DNA of 64,000 nt, taken from assembly GCF_014652875.1 (NCBI RefSeq), contig NZ_BMZQ01000003.1, positions 124,001 through 188,000 of the forward strand. The letters are read 5' to 3'. Position numbers and translations under genes: made by a program. This DNA comes from Tianweitania populi (lineage in GTDB: Bacteria; Pseudomonadota; Alphaproteobacteria; Rhizobiales; Rhizobiaceae). Positions 44,420-53,700 of the stretch are shown here, one piece after another. A model generated the notes under the pieces. It was not told the origin of the DNA. It ran no database searches and was given only the letters and a program-made list of their open reading frames with translations. How positions within the stretch are numbered: the first letter of the stretch is position 1; the number at the start of each line of letters is the position of its first letter.

Positions 44420-45064
44420 TCAGGCCTTTGTCGGTGCTGGTTCGCGGTAGTTCGGCAGAAATACCCGCTTCGAGTCCCGCAGGTACAGCTTTGCGAACGT
44501 CTTGCGCACGAAAGGCCATCCAGCGACCCGCATAACCTCGCGCAGGGCGGCCCGACCCAACCGCGAGTGCGGCCACAACATGCGCGGCACGATCTTCGGC
44601 ACTCCCTGGCCCTCCTTCACGACCGGACGCATGATTCGATCGTATGCAGCGAGAGCGGAGGGCACGTCATCCGTCTTGGCAAGCTTGCCCGCTAGCACGT
44701 AGCCGCCGACGAACGCAAGCTGTGTGCCAATCCCCGACAGCGGCGTTGCGCACCATGCGGCGTCGCCCGCCAGCACCATGCGACCGATGGACCAGCGGGC
44801 AATCCTGACTTGGCGCAGGACGTCAAAGTAGAGGTTCTGCGTCTTCAACATTCCGTCGAGGATCCGTGGGAAGTGCCAGCGGTCGGTCGCGAACCACTCC
44901 CGGAGGAACTGTTTCATCCGCTCGTTGTCCCAGTCTTGCTCGCCCTCGGGCTTCTTCTGCATGCCCATGTACACGTGGAGCTTGCCGTCGCGGCCGGGCT
45001 TCAGGGTCGCGCCGCGGCCGCCGACGGTGTTGTACTGGCGGGAGAAGGCCCCGGACTCAGACGT
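44420..45064 (-). pseudogene. C-terminal fragment of a FAD-dependent monooxygenase
   Basis: The frame codes for the second half of a UbiH/TetX-type aromatic hydroxylase: YNTVGGRGATLKPGRDGKLH, MGMQKKPEG, RWSIGRMVLAGDAAWCATPL (the GD motif for FAD), then VMRVAGWPFVRKTFAKLYLR to the stop. The N-terminal Rossmann half is absent; recognisable sequence stops at about 45064, where the AbiEii-type pair begins. This break is probably the right edge of the GC-rich island. Confidence 0.85.
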
Positions 45065-45179
45065 CCGCTATTGGGAGCGCGCAAATGGATGCTGAATGTC
45101 TTGGGAGGGGTCGGAAGCCGCCTATACGCCTACCGGTTTGCAACTTGCCGAAAGGTTGGAAAAGCTCTATCTGTGCACG

Positions 45180-45443
45180 ATGAGCAAGCAACTCGCCTCA
45201 GTATTGACGACGGTGAATGCTCCTTACAGCGCACAGCTGGATGGGGCAGAGCTTGCACATTGCCTGTCAAATTTTGACCTAGCTAAGCAGTTTTCCGGTC
45301 AGGTTAGTTCGTTCTTTGGCGAGGTTCCCGCCGCGGAGCAACAGGCTTTCGCTTACGAGTTCGGGATTGCCCTGGCAGACTTGAAGAGCTTCGCCTCTGA
45401 TTTTGCAAAATGGTCGGGCCAGAGTTACCATCTCGCTTCTTGA
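45180..45443 (+). CDS. Small partner (putative antitoxin) of the AbiEii-type toxin
   Basis: 87 residues from the ATG at 45180 (MSKQLASVLTTVNAPYSAQL); the frame is also open from 45096. TTGCCG-N17-TATCTG at 45147-45175 could be its promoter, which would give a very short leader. Its stop shares one base with the next ATG (TGATG), so the pair is strictly coupled. It is not the winged-helix AbiEi antitoxin, and I do not recognise the family. The antitoxin role is inferred from position. Confidence 0.6.
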   Translation: MSKQLASVLTTVNAPYSAQLDGAELAHCLSNFDLAKQFSGQVSSFFGEVPAAEQQAFAYEFGIALADLKSFASDFAKWSGQSYHLAS

Positions 45444-46135
45444 TGTTCGCTTCGCACAATCGCCGGCCATCTCAGTGGGCACGGCTTTTCGCCATTGCTG
45501 CTGATCTACTCGACCAAGTTGACGAACGGACTGCTGGTTACCCCCTACGTTGGTCGTTTGGCGGCGGCACAGCAATGATGCTGCAGATCGGTCATCGGGA
45601 AAGTCACGATGTCGATATCTTCCTCGATGACAGTCAGGTCCTCGGCTTTCTTGATCCGGCAAAAGCGGAACTGAGCTTTCAAGAGGCACCTTCCTCTTAC
45701 ATGGGGGAGGGCGCGCGCTTCCAAAAATTTGCCTTTGAGGGCATCGGCGAGATCGACTTCATCGTGGCTGCCAGCTTGACTGCGGTGCCCACAACTTCGT
45801 TCTTCATCCAAGACCGGACTGTCGAGCTAGAGACTATTCCGGAAATCGTAGTCAAGAAGATCGTTCATCGCGGTAGTCAAGCCGAGGCACGGGACGTGTT
45901 TGACATCGCGGCTGCTGCGCGCTCGCATCGCTCTGAAATTGTTGAAGCGTTGCGTGCCTACCCAGACCAGGTTGCCAACGCTCTCGACCGGTTACAAGCT
46001 CTCAACCCAGATTTCGTATCAGGAACCATCGCTCAGTTGATGATCCTTCCCGACTATCTCGACCTGATCGCGACTGGTCTTACGTCGACGATAGACGTTC
46101 TTGAAAATGCTTTGGACGAAAGCAAGCAAGCTTAA
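45443..46135 (+). CDS. AbiEii/nucleotidyltransferase-type toxin
   Basis: A 230-residue protein of the AbiEii (DUF1814) nucleotidyltransferase family. The signature is FGGGTAMMLQIGHRESHDVD with the GG and the Asp-x-Asp metal site, then FEGIGEIDFIVA with the third acidic residue and IVVKKIVHRGSQAEARDVFD. Such toxins transfer nucleotides (often to tRNA or protein), and abort phage infection or stabilise plasmids. All acidic residues look present. Confidence 0.85.
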   Translation: MFASHNRRPSQWARLFAIAADLLDQVDERTAGYPLRWSFGGGTAMMLQIGHRESHDVDIFLDDSQVLGFLDPAKAELSFQEAPSSYMGEGARFQKFAFEGIGEIDFIVAASLTAVPTTSFFIQDRTVELETIPEIVVKKIVHRGSQAEARDVFDIAAAARSHRSEIVEALRAYPDQVANALDRLQALNPDFVSGTIAQLMILPDYLDLIATGLTSTIDVLENALDESKQA

Positions 46136-46169
46136 ACGAAGCGGCGCAGCCAAACAGCGTGCTGACAAA

Positions 46170-46403
46170 TTACTCGTCTAATGGTCGCATCATTCGAACC
46201 CCAGGCCCGCCACCATTGGCGGGAATGAACTCAACTCCTGCTGCTTCGAATACAGATCGAAGTGCCATGACTGTCGACGCCTTTAATTGCTCGCCTCTCT
46301 CAAGACGAGCCACAGTGTCGGGAGACACGGCTGCATTCCGTGCAAGATCGCGCGTTCCCCAGCCCAGCGCCGCACGCGCCATTTTGCACTGTATGGCGTT
46401 CAT
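46170..46403 (-). CDS. Small XRE helix-turn-helix protein
   Basis: 77 residues: MNAIQCKMARAALGWGTRDL, ARNAAVSPDTVARLERGEQL, then a short tail ending VRMMRPLDE. Nearly only the HTH domain. It is convergent to the AbiEii gene and divergent from the next gene; it may regulate either. Confidence 0.8.
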   Translation of the reverse strand: MNAIQCKMARAALGWGTRDLARNAAVSPDTVARLERGEQLKASTVMALRSVFEAAGVEFIPANGGGPGVRMMRPLDE

Positions 46404-46548
46404 TTCAGAACAGGGCTACGATTCATGTTGATCAACAGGGCAACTTCAATTATCGTATCAGTGTTACGAATTCAATTTAGCGGCTGCTGGGGTGTTCGCT
46501 TCACCCCTAGCAACCTAACCACAAACCAAGCTGTAAGGAGCTCGGATC

Positions 46549-47196
46549 ATGGCTGATTCCGACCATAGCATGAAGTTTGCCTGCGTCACGCGCCGGGTTG
46601 CCCTGTGGGGCGCTGCTGCTACCGCGATTGCGCCACGGGATGCATTTGCCCAAGCCCGAGATCTGTCGTCCGTTCATTCATCAGCTTCCCTACGCGCTGA
46701 TCCCGTGATCTCGCTTTGGCGCGATTGGGAAGCCGTTCACGAAAGGGTTCAACGTCTCAGCAAACGGATGCAGGAACTCGAGATTGAGCTTGCCGAGCGG
46801 ACAGACTGTTTGGGGATGAGGGTTACGCTCCCAGGTGAGGGGCCTGTTCTCGTTTACTCGCACGAGGCGCTTGACCGTCTCGTGAGTGACCGGACGGATG
46901 TCGATGAGATCCGCAGGAAGGCAGCAGCCGAGCTTGATGAGCGGCAAGCGCGCTTTGAGGCAGTTGCTGATGATGTTGAGTACTTCTCCACCATGAAGGC
47001 GGAGCAGGCCGCATTCAAACAGGCAGAGGCTTTGTTGGACACGATGGCAACCACTCAGGCAGCGTCGCTCGCCGGTGTTGCTAACAAGCTGGAGGCCGTG
47101 TCCCGCTGGGGTGCAGCGTGGGACGAGCATCCCAAGGAGTTTCCTTGGCCGCAGATCCGATCGGCGCACCAGGATCTGGTTCGGCTCGCGCTGTAG
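46549..47196 (+). CDS. Exported coiled-coil protein, hypothetical
   Basis: 215 residues. The N-terminus has RRVALWGAAATAIAPRDAFA-QA, a signal peptide with a twin-arginine-like start. Coiled-coil helices follow (WEAVHERVQRLSKRMQELEI, RKAAAELDERQARFEAVADD). Similar proteins are frequent on rhizobial genomes near mobile genes, but I know no function. Confidence 0.65.
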   Translation: MADSDHSMKFACVTRRVALWGAAATAIAPRDAFAQARDLSSVHSSASLRADPVISLWRDWEAVHERVQRLSKRMQELEIELAERTDCLGMRVTLPGEGPVLVYSHEALDRLVSDRTDVDEIRRKAAAELDERQARFEAVADDVEYFSTMKAEQAAFKQAEALLDTMATTQAASLAGVANKLEAVSRWGAAWDEHPKEFPWPQIRSAHQDLVRLAL

Positions 47197-47327
47197 CTGC
47201 TGACGTTTCAACCCTCAACAACGAGGGCTTGCACTTGTCCGCCACCTGCCCTGCATGACGGACAGCAGACTATCCCAGCCAGGGTTGGCCGGACGCTTCG
47301 CGGGAACGGAGTGTGTGGCCAAGAAGG

Positions 47328-47369
47328 CCGGTCAAGGATCGTTGGTTGGGCGACACCTTGACCGGTTTT
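47328..47369. terminator. Bidirectional terminator between convergent genes
   Basis: CCGGTCAAGG (47328-47337) and CCTTGACCGG (47356-47365) form a ten-base perfect stem, followed by TTTT on the plus strand. It lies between the gene ending at 47196 and the minus-strand tra operon ending at 47408, where it can serve both. Confidence 0.75.
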
Positions 47370-47407
47370 CCGGGTCTTCCATCTGCACGAAGGAACCGTG
47401 TTACCCG

Positions 47408-47755
47408 TTAGTGCACCGTCGGCTGGCATAACGGCAGGAACCTCACCGCCTCATCGACGAGTTTGCGAAGCTTTCTCCATCCGCGCACGTTCTTTTCGGC
47501 TACGCGTTCTTCAATCGCGGCAAGCATCCATCCAGCGCTGGCGATCTCACCGGCAAGGTCGCAGGTGTTGAACCGTTCCAGGCAGGCGATGATGCGGGGT
47601 CGAGCATCGCTTCTATCGAAGGGGATGCCAGCGATCAGCCTGCGTCCACTTCTGTACGCGTTTGCTAGGTGCTGTCGTTCAGCCTCGTTTCCATTGAGGA
47701 TCACGCTGAGGGTGAAAGCCAGGGACTCTGTCAGATCCTCGGTTTCATCATTCAT
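47408..47755 (-). CDS. Hypothetical protein at the end of the tra operon
   Basis: 115 residues (MNDETEDLTESLAFTLSVIL, then NRSGRRLIAGIPFD-like segment and AGWMLAAIEERVAEKNVRGW). It overlaps traG by four bases. Helical, soluble, no family recognised. Its position suggests an accessory role in transfer, without direct evidence. Confidence 0.6.
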   Translation of the reverse strand: MNDETEDLTESLAFTLSVILNGNEAERQHLANAYRSGRRLIAGIPFDRSDARPRIIACLERFNTCDLAGEIASAGWMLAAIEERVAEKNVRGWRKLRKLVDEAVRFLPLCQPTVH

Positions 47756-49416
47756 GCTGGATCAAACAATCCTTCAAACTCTGCATCCGCATAATAGGCG
47801 AGCTTGCCGGCGATGATCGGCCGTTGTCCAGCCAGGAACAGCAGTTGCGCTTGCGGCGCCATGTTGCGGACTTCGTCCGGGGTGAGCAGTGGCCGGCCTG
47901 TGTGTTGTTCGCTGTAAGAGATGCCGGACTTTTCGGAGTCGAGGGCGCGGCTCATGGTCTGAAACACGACCGTTCCCTGACCTAGCAAATCGGACACCAG
48001 CCTTGCGCTGTCGTGATCGTTGACACCGAAGACCTGCAGGACGCCGGCGTTCGACAGGAAGGTGCCTGCGTGCTGCCCATAGGTGGCGCGCAGCTGGTGC
48101 ACGTCCTGCATGATCGGCCAAAGCTGAACGCCATAACCAGCCATCAAACCCATAGCGCGTTCAACCGGCGCCAGATGGCCGAGGGCTGCAAACTCATCAA
48201 GCAGGTAGAGAACAGGCACATCCGGTTTGGCCGGATCGCGCGCCATGTCGATCAGACTTTGAGAAACGAGGAGCCGCAGCCATCGGGAATAGGTGGCGAG
48301 ACGATCGGGTGGAAGGACAAGAAACACCGACACGTTGCGGCGTTTAAGATCGGCAAAGCGGAAGTCAGATCGATCGAGAACGGCCGTCATGCGAGGGCTA
48401 TCGAGGAAGTGTGTATGGCGCTGTGCGGCCGACACCACGCCGGCGGCTTCCCGGTCGGACTTGCCAAGGTGACGGTTTGCTGCGCGTGCGACTAACCCAG
48501 ACACCGCGGTTGATGCCTGCATGTCCTTCAAGAGCTTGGCAAAGGCTTCCGGGGCGAGTGTCAGATACTCGCGTACCGTCGCGAGATTCCGCCCGGCTCT
48601 CGGCTGCTCGGCAACAACATGGAGGATCAGGCCGGCGACGAGCGCTTTTGCTTCTTCATTCCAGTGCGCTTCACCGCTCATACCAGGTTCGTCGAACACG
48701 AGAGCATCGGCCAGCGTGCTGGCATCTTCTGCGACATCGAGGCCGTCGGGATCGAGCACATCAAGCGGATTGAAGGCAGCAGACGGCTGGCCGGTTACGC
48801 CAAACGGATCGAGTTCATGCACAGGACCAAACCTCTCTCTCGCGCGTCTCGCGATCCTGGCGTTCTCGCCCTTGGGATCGATGCAGATCACGGACCGATC
48901 GGCGGTCAGCAAGTTCGGGATAATGGTTCCCACACCTTTGCCCGTGCGTGTTGGCGCCATTGTGAGGAGATGAGCTGGACCATCGTACCGCATCAGCTTC
49001 TTCGTTTTGCCATCACGTCCGATGAGAAGGCCGGAAGAAGAGCGGGCGAGGGGAGCCATTTCCTTGTCGGATGAGAAGCGAGCCGAGCCATGCGTGTCGC
49101 CGTCCGTTTCTCCAAAATGGATGATCAGGGGACTGGTGATCAGGCGGAACAGAACGGCGATCAGGATGAGGGGCAGGATAATATTTAGTGCCCTCATCGG
49201 AACACTGCCTTCGCCGAAGCCGATGGCATCGAGAGCCAGTGCGCCACCCAGTCCAACAACGAGCGTGATGATGCCGAGAAACACGATGGCTTGCACGATC
49301 GGTTTGAACGCGCGAACCGGTGCAAGAACAAGGGCAGTCAGCGCCCATGTCGGATCACGGCCGGCGGCTCGCAGCATGTTTATGAATGCCGCCCATGCTT
49401 GTATTGCCTGTTTCAT
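47752..49416 (-). CDS. traG: Conjugal transfer coupling protein TraG (VirD4 family)
   Basis: A 554-residue coupling ATPase with two N-terminal membrane helices (about 42-65 and 77-97), Walker A PTRTGKGVG (155-163), VICIDPKGENARIARR, Walker B VLYLLDEFAALGHL and the C-terminal PDEVRNMAPQAQLLFLAGQR. It links the TraA relaxosome to a mating channel. It overlaps both neighbours by four bases. It is complete, unlike the VirD4 stump at 14621. Confidence 0.93.
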   Translation of the reverse strand: MKQAIQAWAAFINMLRAAGRDPTWALTALVLAPVRAFKPIVQAIVFLGIITLVVGLGGALALDAIGFGEGSVPMRALNIILPLILIAVLFRLITSPLIIHFGETDGDTHGSARFSSDKEMAPLARSSSGLLIGRDGKTKKLMRYDGPAHLLTMAPTRTGKGVGTIIPNLLTADRSVICIDPKGENARIARRARERFGPVHELDPFGVTGQPSAAFNPLDVLDPDGLDVAEDASTLADALVFDEPGMSGEAHWNEEAKALVAGLILHVVAEQPRAGRNLATVREYLTLAPEAFAKLLKDMQASTAVSGLVARAANRHLGKSDREAAGVVSAAQRHTHFLDSPRMTAVLDRSDFRFADLKRRNVSVFLVLPPDRLATYSRWLRLLVSQSLIDMARDPAKPDVPVLYLLDEFAALGHLAPVERAMGLMAGYGVQLWPIMQDVHQLRATYGQHAGTFLSNAGVLQVFGVNDHDSARLVSDLLGQGTVVFQTMSRALDSEKSGISYSEQHTGRPLLTPDEVRNMAPQAQLLFLAGQRPIIAGKLAYYADAEFEGLFDPA

Positions 49417-49724
49417 AATGCCGTCTCCGCTACTGTGCTTGTTGGAGCTGCATTGGCACGCTTGCCGATCAAATCGCTGAACAGGGCCTTGTCATTGGCG
49501 CGCGTGAGAAAGCCCGGCAGGTGCCGTGCGAGCCATTCGCGCAATCGGTCGGCAAACTCCCCGTCGTTGCTGCTTTCCAGCCGATGCAGAACGAACGCGC
49601 CGAGCAGCACCTTGCGGCGTGTGTCATTGGCGCGTTCCTGCTTCGACAAGCGCGCCTTCAGAGCAGAGCGCTGAGCTTCCAGCTCACCGAGGCGTTGTTC
49701 AATGGTTTTCCGCGCCATGATCAT
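49413..49724 (-). CDS. TraD-like/MobC-like relaxosome accessory protein
   Basis: 103 residues starting MIMARKTIEQRLGELEAQRS. The pattern (basic helix KARLSKQERANDTRRKVLLG, then ALFSDLIGKR) is that of the TraD/mobilisation accessory proteins encoded next to traG in Ti-type plasmids, which help TraA at oriT. It overlaps traG and the NYN gene (four bases each). Confidence 0.7.
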   Translation of the reverse strand: MIMARKTIEQRLGELEAQRSALKARLSKQERANDTRRKVLLGAFVLHRLESSNDGEFADRLREWLARHLPGFLTRANDKALFSDLIGKRANAAPTSTVAETAL

Positions 49725-50536
49725 TCCCCCGACGTCACTGTGGCAGCTGCTTTCAGCTTGACCATGATGACCTTCGGATGCTCGCCGACGCTCTCCATGT
49801 CGACGAGACCAGAAGCCAACACGAGCTGTGAAAGGCGGGCAAAGCCGTAGTTACGCGGATCGAAGTCTGGAGCTTGTTTCGCGAGGTGCGCACCGACGCG
49901 GGCGAGATTGGCGCGGCCGTCTTCATCAGATGAAGCGGTCACCGCCGTTCTCAGCATTTCCAAAGCTGTTTTGTCCAGCCGCGCCCTTGTCGGTGTGGGC
50001 TTGGCAGATTGAGCCGCACCGTCGACGACCGGAGCCTTTGTAGGCGGTGTTTGTTCCGACTCAGAAGGCGTCTTCGTCTCTGCCGTTGCTGAAGCCAGCA
50101 CGTCAAAATACACGAACTTGTCGCAAGCCGTGATGAATGGACGCGGCGTTTTCCGTTCTCCGAAGCCGTAAACGGTGACGGCATGCTCGCGCAGCCTTGC
50201 TGCCAGTCGAGCAAAGTCGCTATCACTGGAAACAATGCAGAAGCCGGTGAACCGACCGGTGTAAAGTAGATCCATCGCATCGATGATCATCGCGCCGTCG
50301 GTGGCGTTTTTTCCCGTCGTGTAGGCAAACTGCTGGACTGGCTGCAGCGAATGCTCAAGCAGGCATGCTTTCCAGCCCCTAAGGTTCGGCGCGGTCCAGT
50401 CGCCATAGATGCGTTTAACGCTTGCCACGCCGTAATTAGCAATCTCGGCAAGCAGGCCCGAGATGATCTTCGGTGACGCGTTGTCGGCATCAATAAGCAC
50501 CGCGAGTGTATCAGCAGCCATTTGGTCCTCCATCAA
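49721..50536 (-). CDS. NYN-domain (PIN-like) protein with C-terminal OST-HTH/LOTUS domain
   Basis: 271 residues. The N-terminal NYN ribonuclease-like domain has Asp16 and Asp18 in LAVLIDADNASP, DGAMIIDAMDLLY, and IVSSDSDFARLAARLRE, the acidic cluster of LabA/NicB-type NYN proteins. A Pro/Thr linker follows, then at about 195-265 an OST-HTH domain (NLARVGAHLAKQAPDFDPRN). It is the first gene of the minus-strand tra operon after oriT, a place usually held by traC. Role in transfer or in RNA control unknown. Confidence 0.85.
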   Translation of the reverse strand: MMEDQMAADTLAVLIDADNASPKIISGLLAEIANYGVASVKRIYGDWTAPNLRGWKACLLEHSLQPVQQFAYTTGKNATDGAMIIDAMDLLYTGRFTGFCIVSSDSDFARLAARLREHAVTVYGFGERKTPRPFITACDKFVYFDVLASATAETKTPSESEQTPPTKAPVVDGAAQSAKPTPTRARLDKTALEMLRTAVTASSDEDGRANLARVGAHLAKQAPDFDPRNYGFARLSQLVLASGLVDMESVGEHPKVIMVKLKAAATVTSGE

Positions 50537-50599
50537 GCAGTGAAATCGTGCCGTCTGAAATGGCTGAGCTCAATCCCGGTATTCAGGGATAGCGGCGCT

Positions 50600-50700
50600 G
50601 ATCCAGGGCGATACCGTGACTGCTCGAGTGAAACGAGGAAGTCACAAGGGCGCAAATACGGGTCATGCTGACCCCTTGCGGCGCTGGCGCTGGGCTTCCT
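50600..50700. other. Probable oriT (MOBQ type)
   Basis: Lies between the divergent traA and NYN/traD/traG genes, the place of oriT in Ti-type plasmids. The complementary strand contains TTTGCGCCCT (50647-50656), matching the core TGCGCCCT of the RSF1010/Ti nic region, and next to it GGGTCA-TGC-TGACCC (50660-50674) forms a small hairpin. TraA would nick here. Confidence 0.7.
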
Positions 50701-50722
50701 GAAGACAAGGAGACAAACGGCT

Positions 50723-53700
50723 TTGGCGATCTTCTATTGCCAGATGTCTGTTATCTCGCGGTCGAGCGGCCGCAGTGCTGTTGCGGCTGTGGCCTACCGT
50801 TCGGCCGGGAAGCTCACCAACGAACGCGATGGCCTGACGCACGACTACACGCATCGCGGCGGCGTCGAACATTCTGAGATCGTGCTGCCGCAAGGCGTTG
50901 GTGCCGAATGGGCGTATGATCGTGCGGCTCTATGGAATGCGGCTGAGGTGGCGGAGAAGCGCAAAGATGCTCGTGTCGCCCGCGAGTTCGTGCTGGCATT
51001 GCCGCACGAGCTGTCTGCAGAAAAGCGGTTGTCGCTGACGCGAGAGTTCGCTCAGGATCTTGCCCATCGCTACGGCGGCGCCGTGGACTTCGCTGTTCAC
51101 ACACCGCATCGCGACGGCGACGTTCGCAACCATCATGCGCACGTCTTGATGACCACGCGCCAAATCACAGCAGAAGGTCTGGGCGACAAGACCTATCTCG
51201 AGCTCGCCAACAAGGAGCTTCTGCCGCGCGGGCTGGCGACAACGCAGATGCAGCTGGTGGATATTCGCCGCGGCTGGGAGGGAATGGCAAACCGCGAACT
51301 GGCGAGTGCCGGTCTGGATGTTCGTATCGACCACCGTTCGCATGCTGAGCGCGGTTTGGAGATCGAGCCAACACAGCATATGGGCGTCGCGGCCACTCAG
51401 ATGCAGCGCAAGGGCGACCATGTGGAGCGCAGCCGGCTCGATGCGGATGCGGCAAAGCGCAATGCAGAGCTGATCCGGGATAAACCCGAGCAGGTTCTTT
51501 CACTCATCTCCAACGAGAAGAGCGTGTTTGATCGCTACGATGTGGCTCGGACGTTGCATCGGTATGTCAACGATGATGCGCAGGCTTTCGAGAACGCTTT
51601 CGCCAAAGTGATGGCCTCACCAGCCTTGGTCGAGCTTCAAGCTGAGCGCGCTGATGGTGACACGGGCGAAGTCTCGCTTGCGCGCTATTCGACCCGTGAA
51701 ATGGTAGCCATCGAAACCAGCATGATCGAGAGCGCGCAGCGGATGTACTCGGCGCAGGATCATGGTGTTCATCGGAACCATGTCGGTCAGTCTATTGCAG
51801 CACAGGATGCTGCCATCCAGCGAAGTGCCGGCAACGCATCTGCCAGGCTGTCAGGCGAGCAGAGGAGGGCGATCGAGCATATCACTGGGCCTGAGCGGAT
51901 CGCTGCTGTTGTCGGTTTTGCGGGTGCCGGCAAGTCCACCATGCTCGCGGCAGCACGCGAGGCTTGGGAAGCCCAAGGCTACAAGGTTCATGGTGCCGCT
52001 TTGTCGGGCAAAGCGGCGGAAGGACTTGAGGAAAGTTCTGGCATCCAAAGCCGCACGCTGGCGTCGTGGTGGCTCTCCTGGGACAACCCGGATAGTGGCT
52101 CGAAACACCAGCTTGGTCACGGTGATGTGTTTGTGATCGATGAGGCCGGCATGGTGGGCAGCCGGCAGCTCGCCCGTTTCATCAGTGAGACAGAGAAGCG
52201 CGGAGCGAAGATCGTCCTGGTCGGCGACCATGAGCAGCTGCAGGCGATCGGGGCAGGGGCTCCGTTCCGGGCAATTGCGCAAGAGATCGGCCATGCCGAG
52301 TTGTCGGAGATCCGCCGGCAGCGTGTGGACTGGCAGCGTGACGCATCGGTTGCTTTTGCCACGCATCGAACAGCTGAAGGATTGGCGGCTTATCGAGAAT
52401 GCGGCGACATAACGTTCAGCAAGAATGGTGAGGATACGCGGGCCGCGATCGTGCGCGATTATCTCGCTGACCGCGACGAGCGACCGGAGGGAACCCGCGT
52501 TGCGATGGCGCATCGCCGTGTCGACGTTCGCGCCATCAATGATGCCATCCGCTCAGAGCTACAGGAGAGGGGGGAGCTTGCACGGGGTGAGGAGGCGGGT
52601 GCGCTGACATTCCAAACCAATGTTGGTCGACGCGAGTTCGCAGTCAGCGACCGTGTCGTGTTCATGGAGAACAATCGCGATCTTGGTGTGAAGAACGGAA
52701 TGCTGGGAACGGTCGAGCGGGTCGAAGCTGCCCAACTAGTCACCGGTCCGACAATGATCGTGCAGCTCGATGGCCGCGACGGCGACAAGGTCAGCGTGCC
52801 GATGCGTGACTATCAGGCCATTGACCACGGCTATGCGACGACGATCCACAAGAACCAAGGCGCCACGGTCGACCGCGCCTTTGTGCTGGCTTCAGGCACG
52901 ATGGACCGGCATCTCACCTATGTCGCGATGACCCGGCATCGCGACGGCGTGAAGCTGTACGCGGCTGGAGACGAGTTCAGCAAGTCTGGGCCCGGCAGCC
53001 AAGCCGGTAAACTCGTGCAGCATGGTGTTGCGTCCTATGAACAAAAGGCTGGTAACCGCGACAACTACTTTGTGACGCTGGAAAACGATCAGGGCGAGCG
53101 CCACACAGTATGGGGCGTCGGCCTTCAGCAGGCCATGAAGGAGGCCGCGCCTCAGATCGGCGACAGGATCGGCCTCAAGCATGTTGGCGCGGAGCCCGTC
53201 CGCTTGCCCTATGGCACGGAAGCACAGCGGAATGTGTGGAAGGTGAGGGCTGCTGATGAGCTGGCCTATGACCAGCTGGAGAAGCGCTTGTCGCGTTCAG
53301 GCGCAAAAGAAACCACGCTCGACTACACCAAGGCATTTGGCGAACGGCGCGGGATTGCGGAACGTTTGGGTGTTGGCAGCGAGATTGAGGTTCCAACCGC
53401 ACAGGTGGCCCGCGACAATGTCCAACTGGGCATGGAGCGGACGGTGTCTACCAACCATCAGACGCTTGCGCACGGATCCTCGCAGAAGCCCGGTGCAGAT
53501 ATTGCACCCAGGGATCCCGAGCATCCTGTGCAGGCTCCCGCTGGTGATCGTTCCGCCGTTCAGGAGCGCCAAGGCACGTCCAACACGGTGGCGCGTCAGG
53601 CCAAGGCACCGAAGCGCAGCATGTTTGACGGCCTGAAGCTCCCAGTCAGCCGCGGTGCCGTCCAGGAGCGCGACGCAGCCTCGCTGAGCCGGCGCATGGG

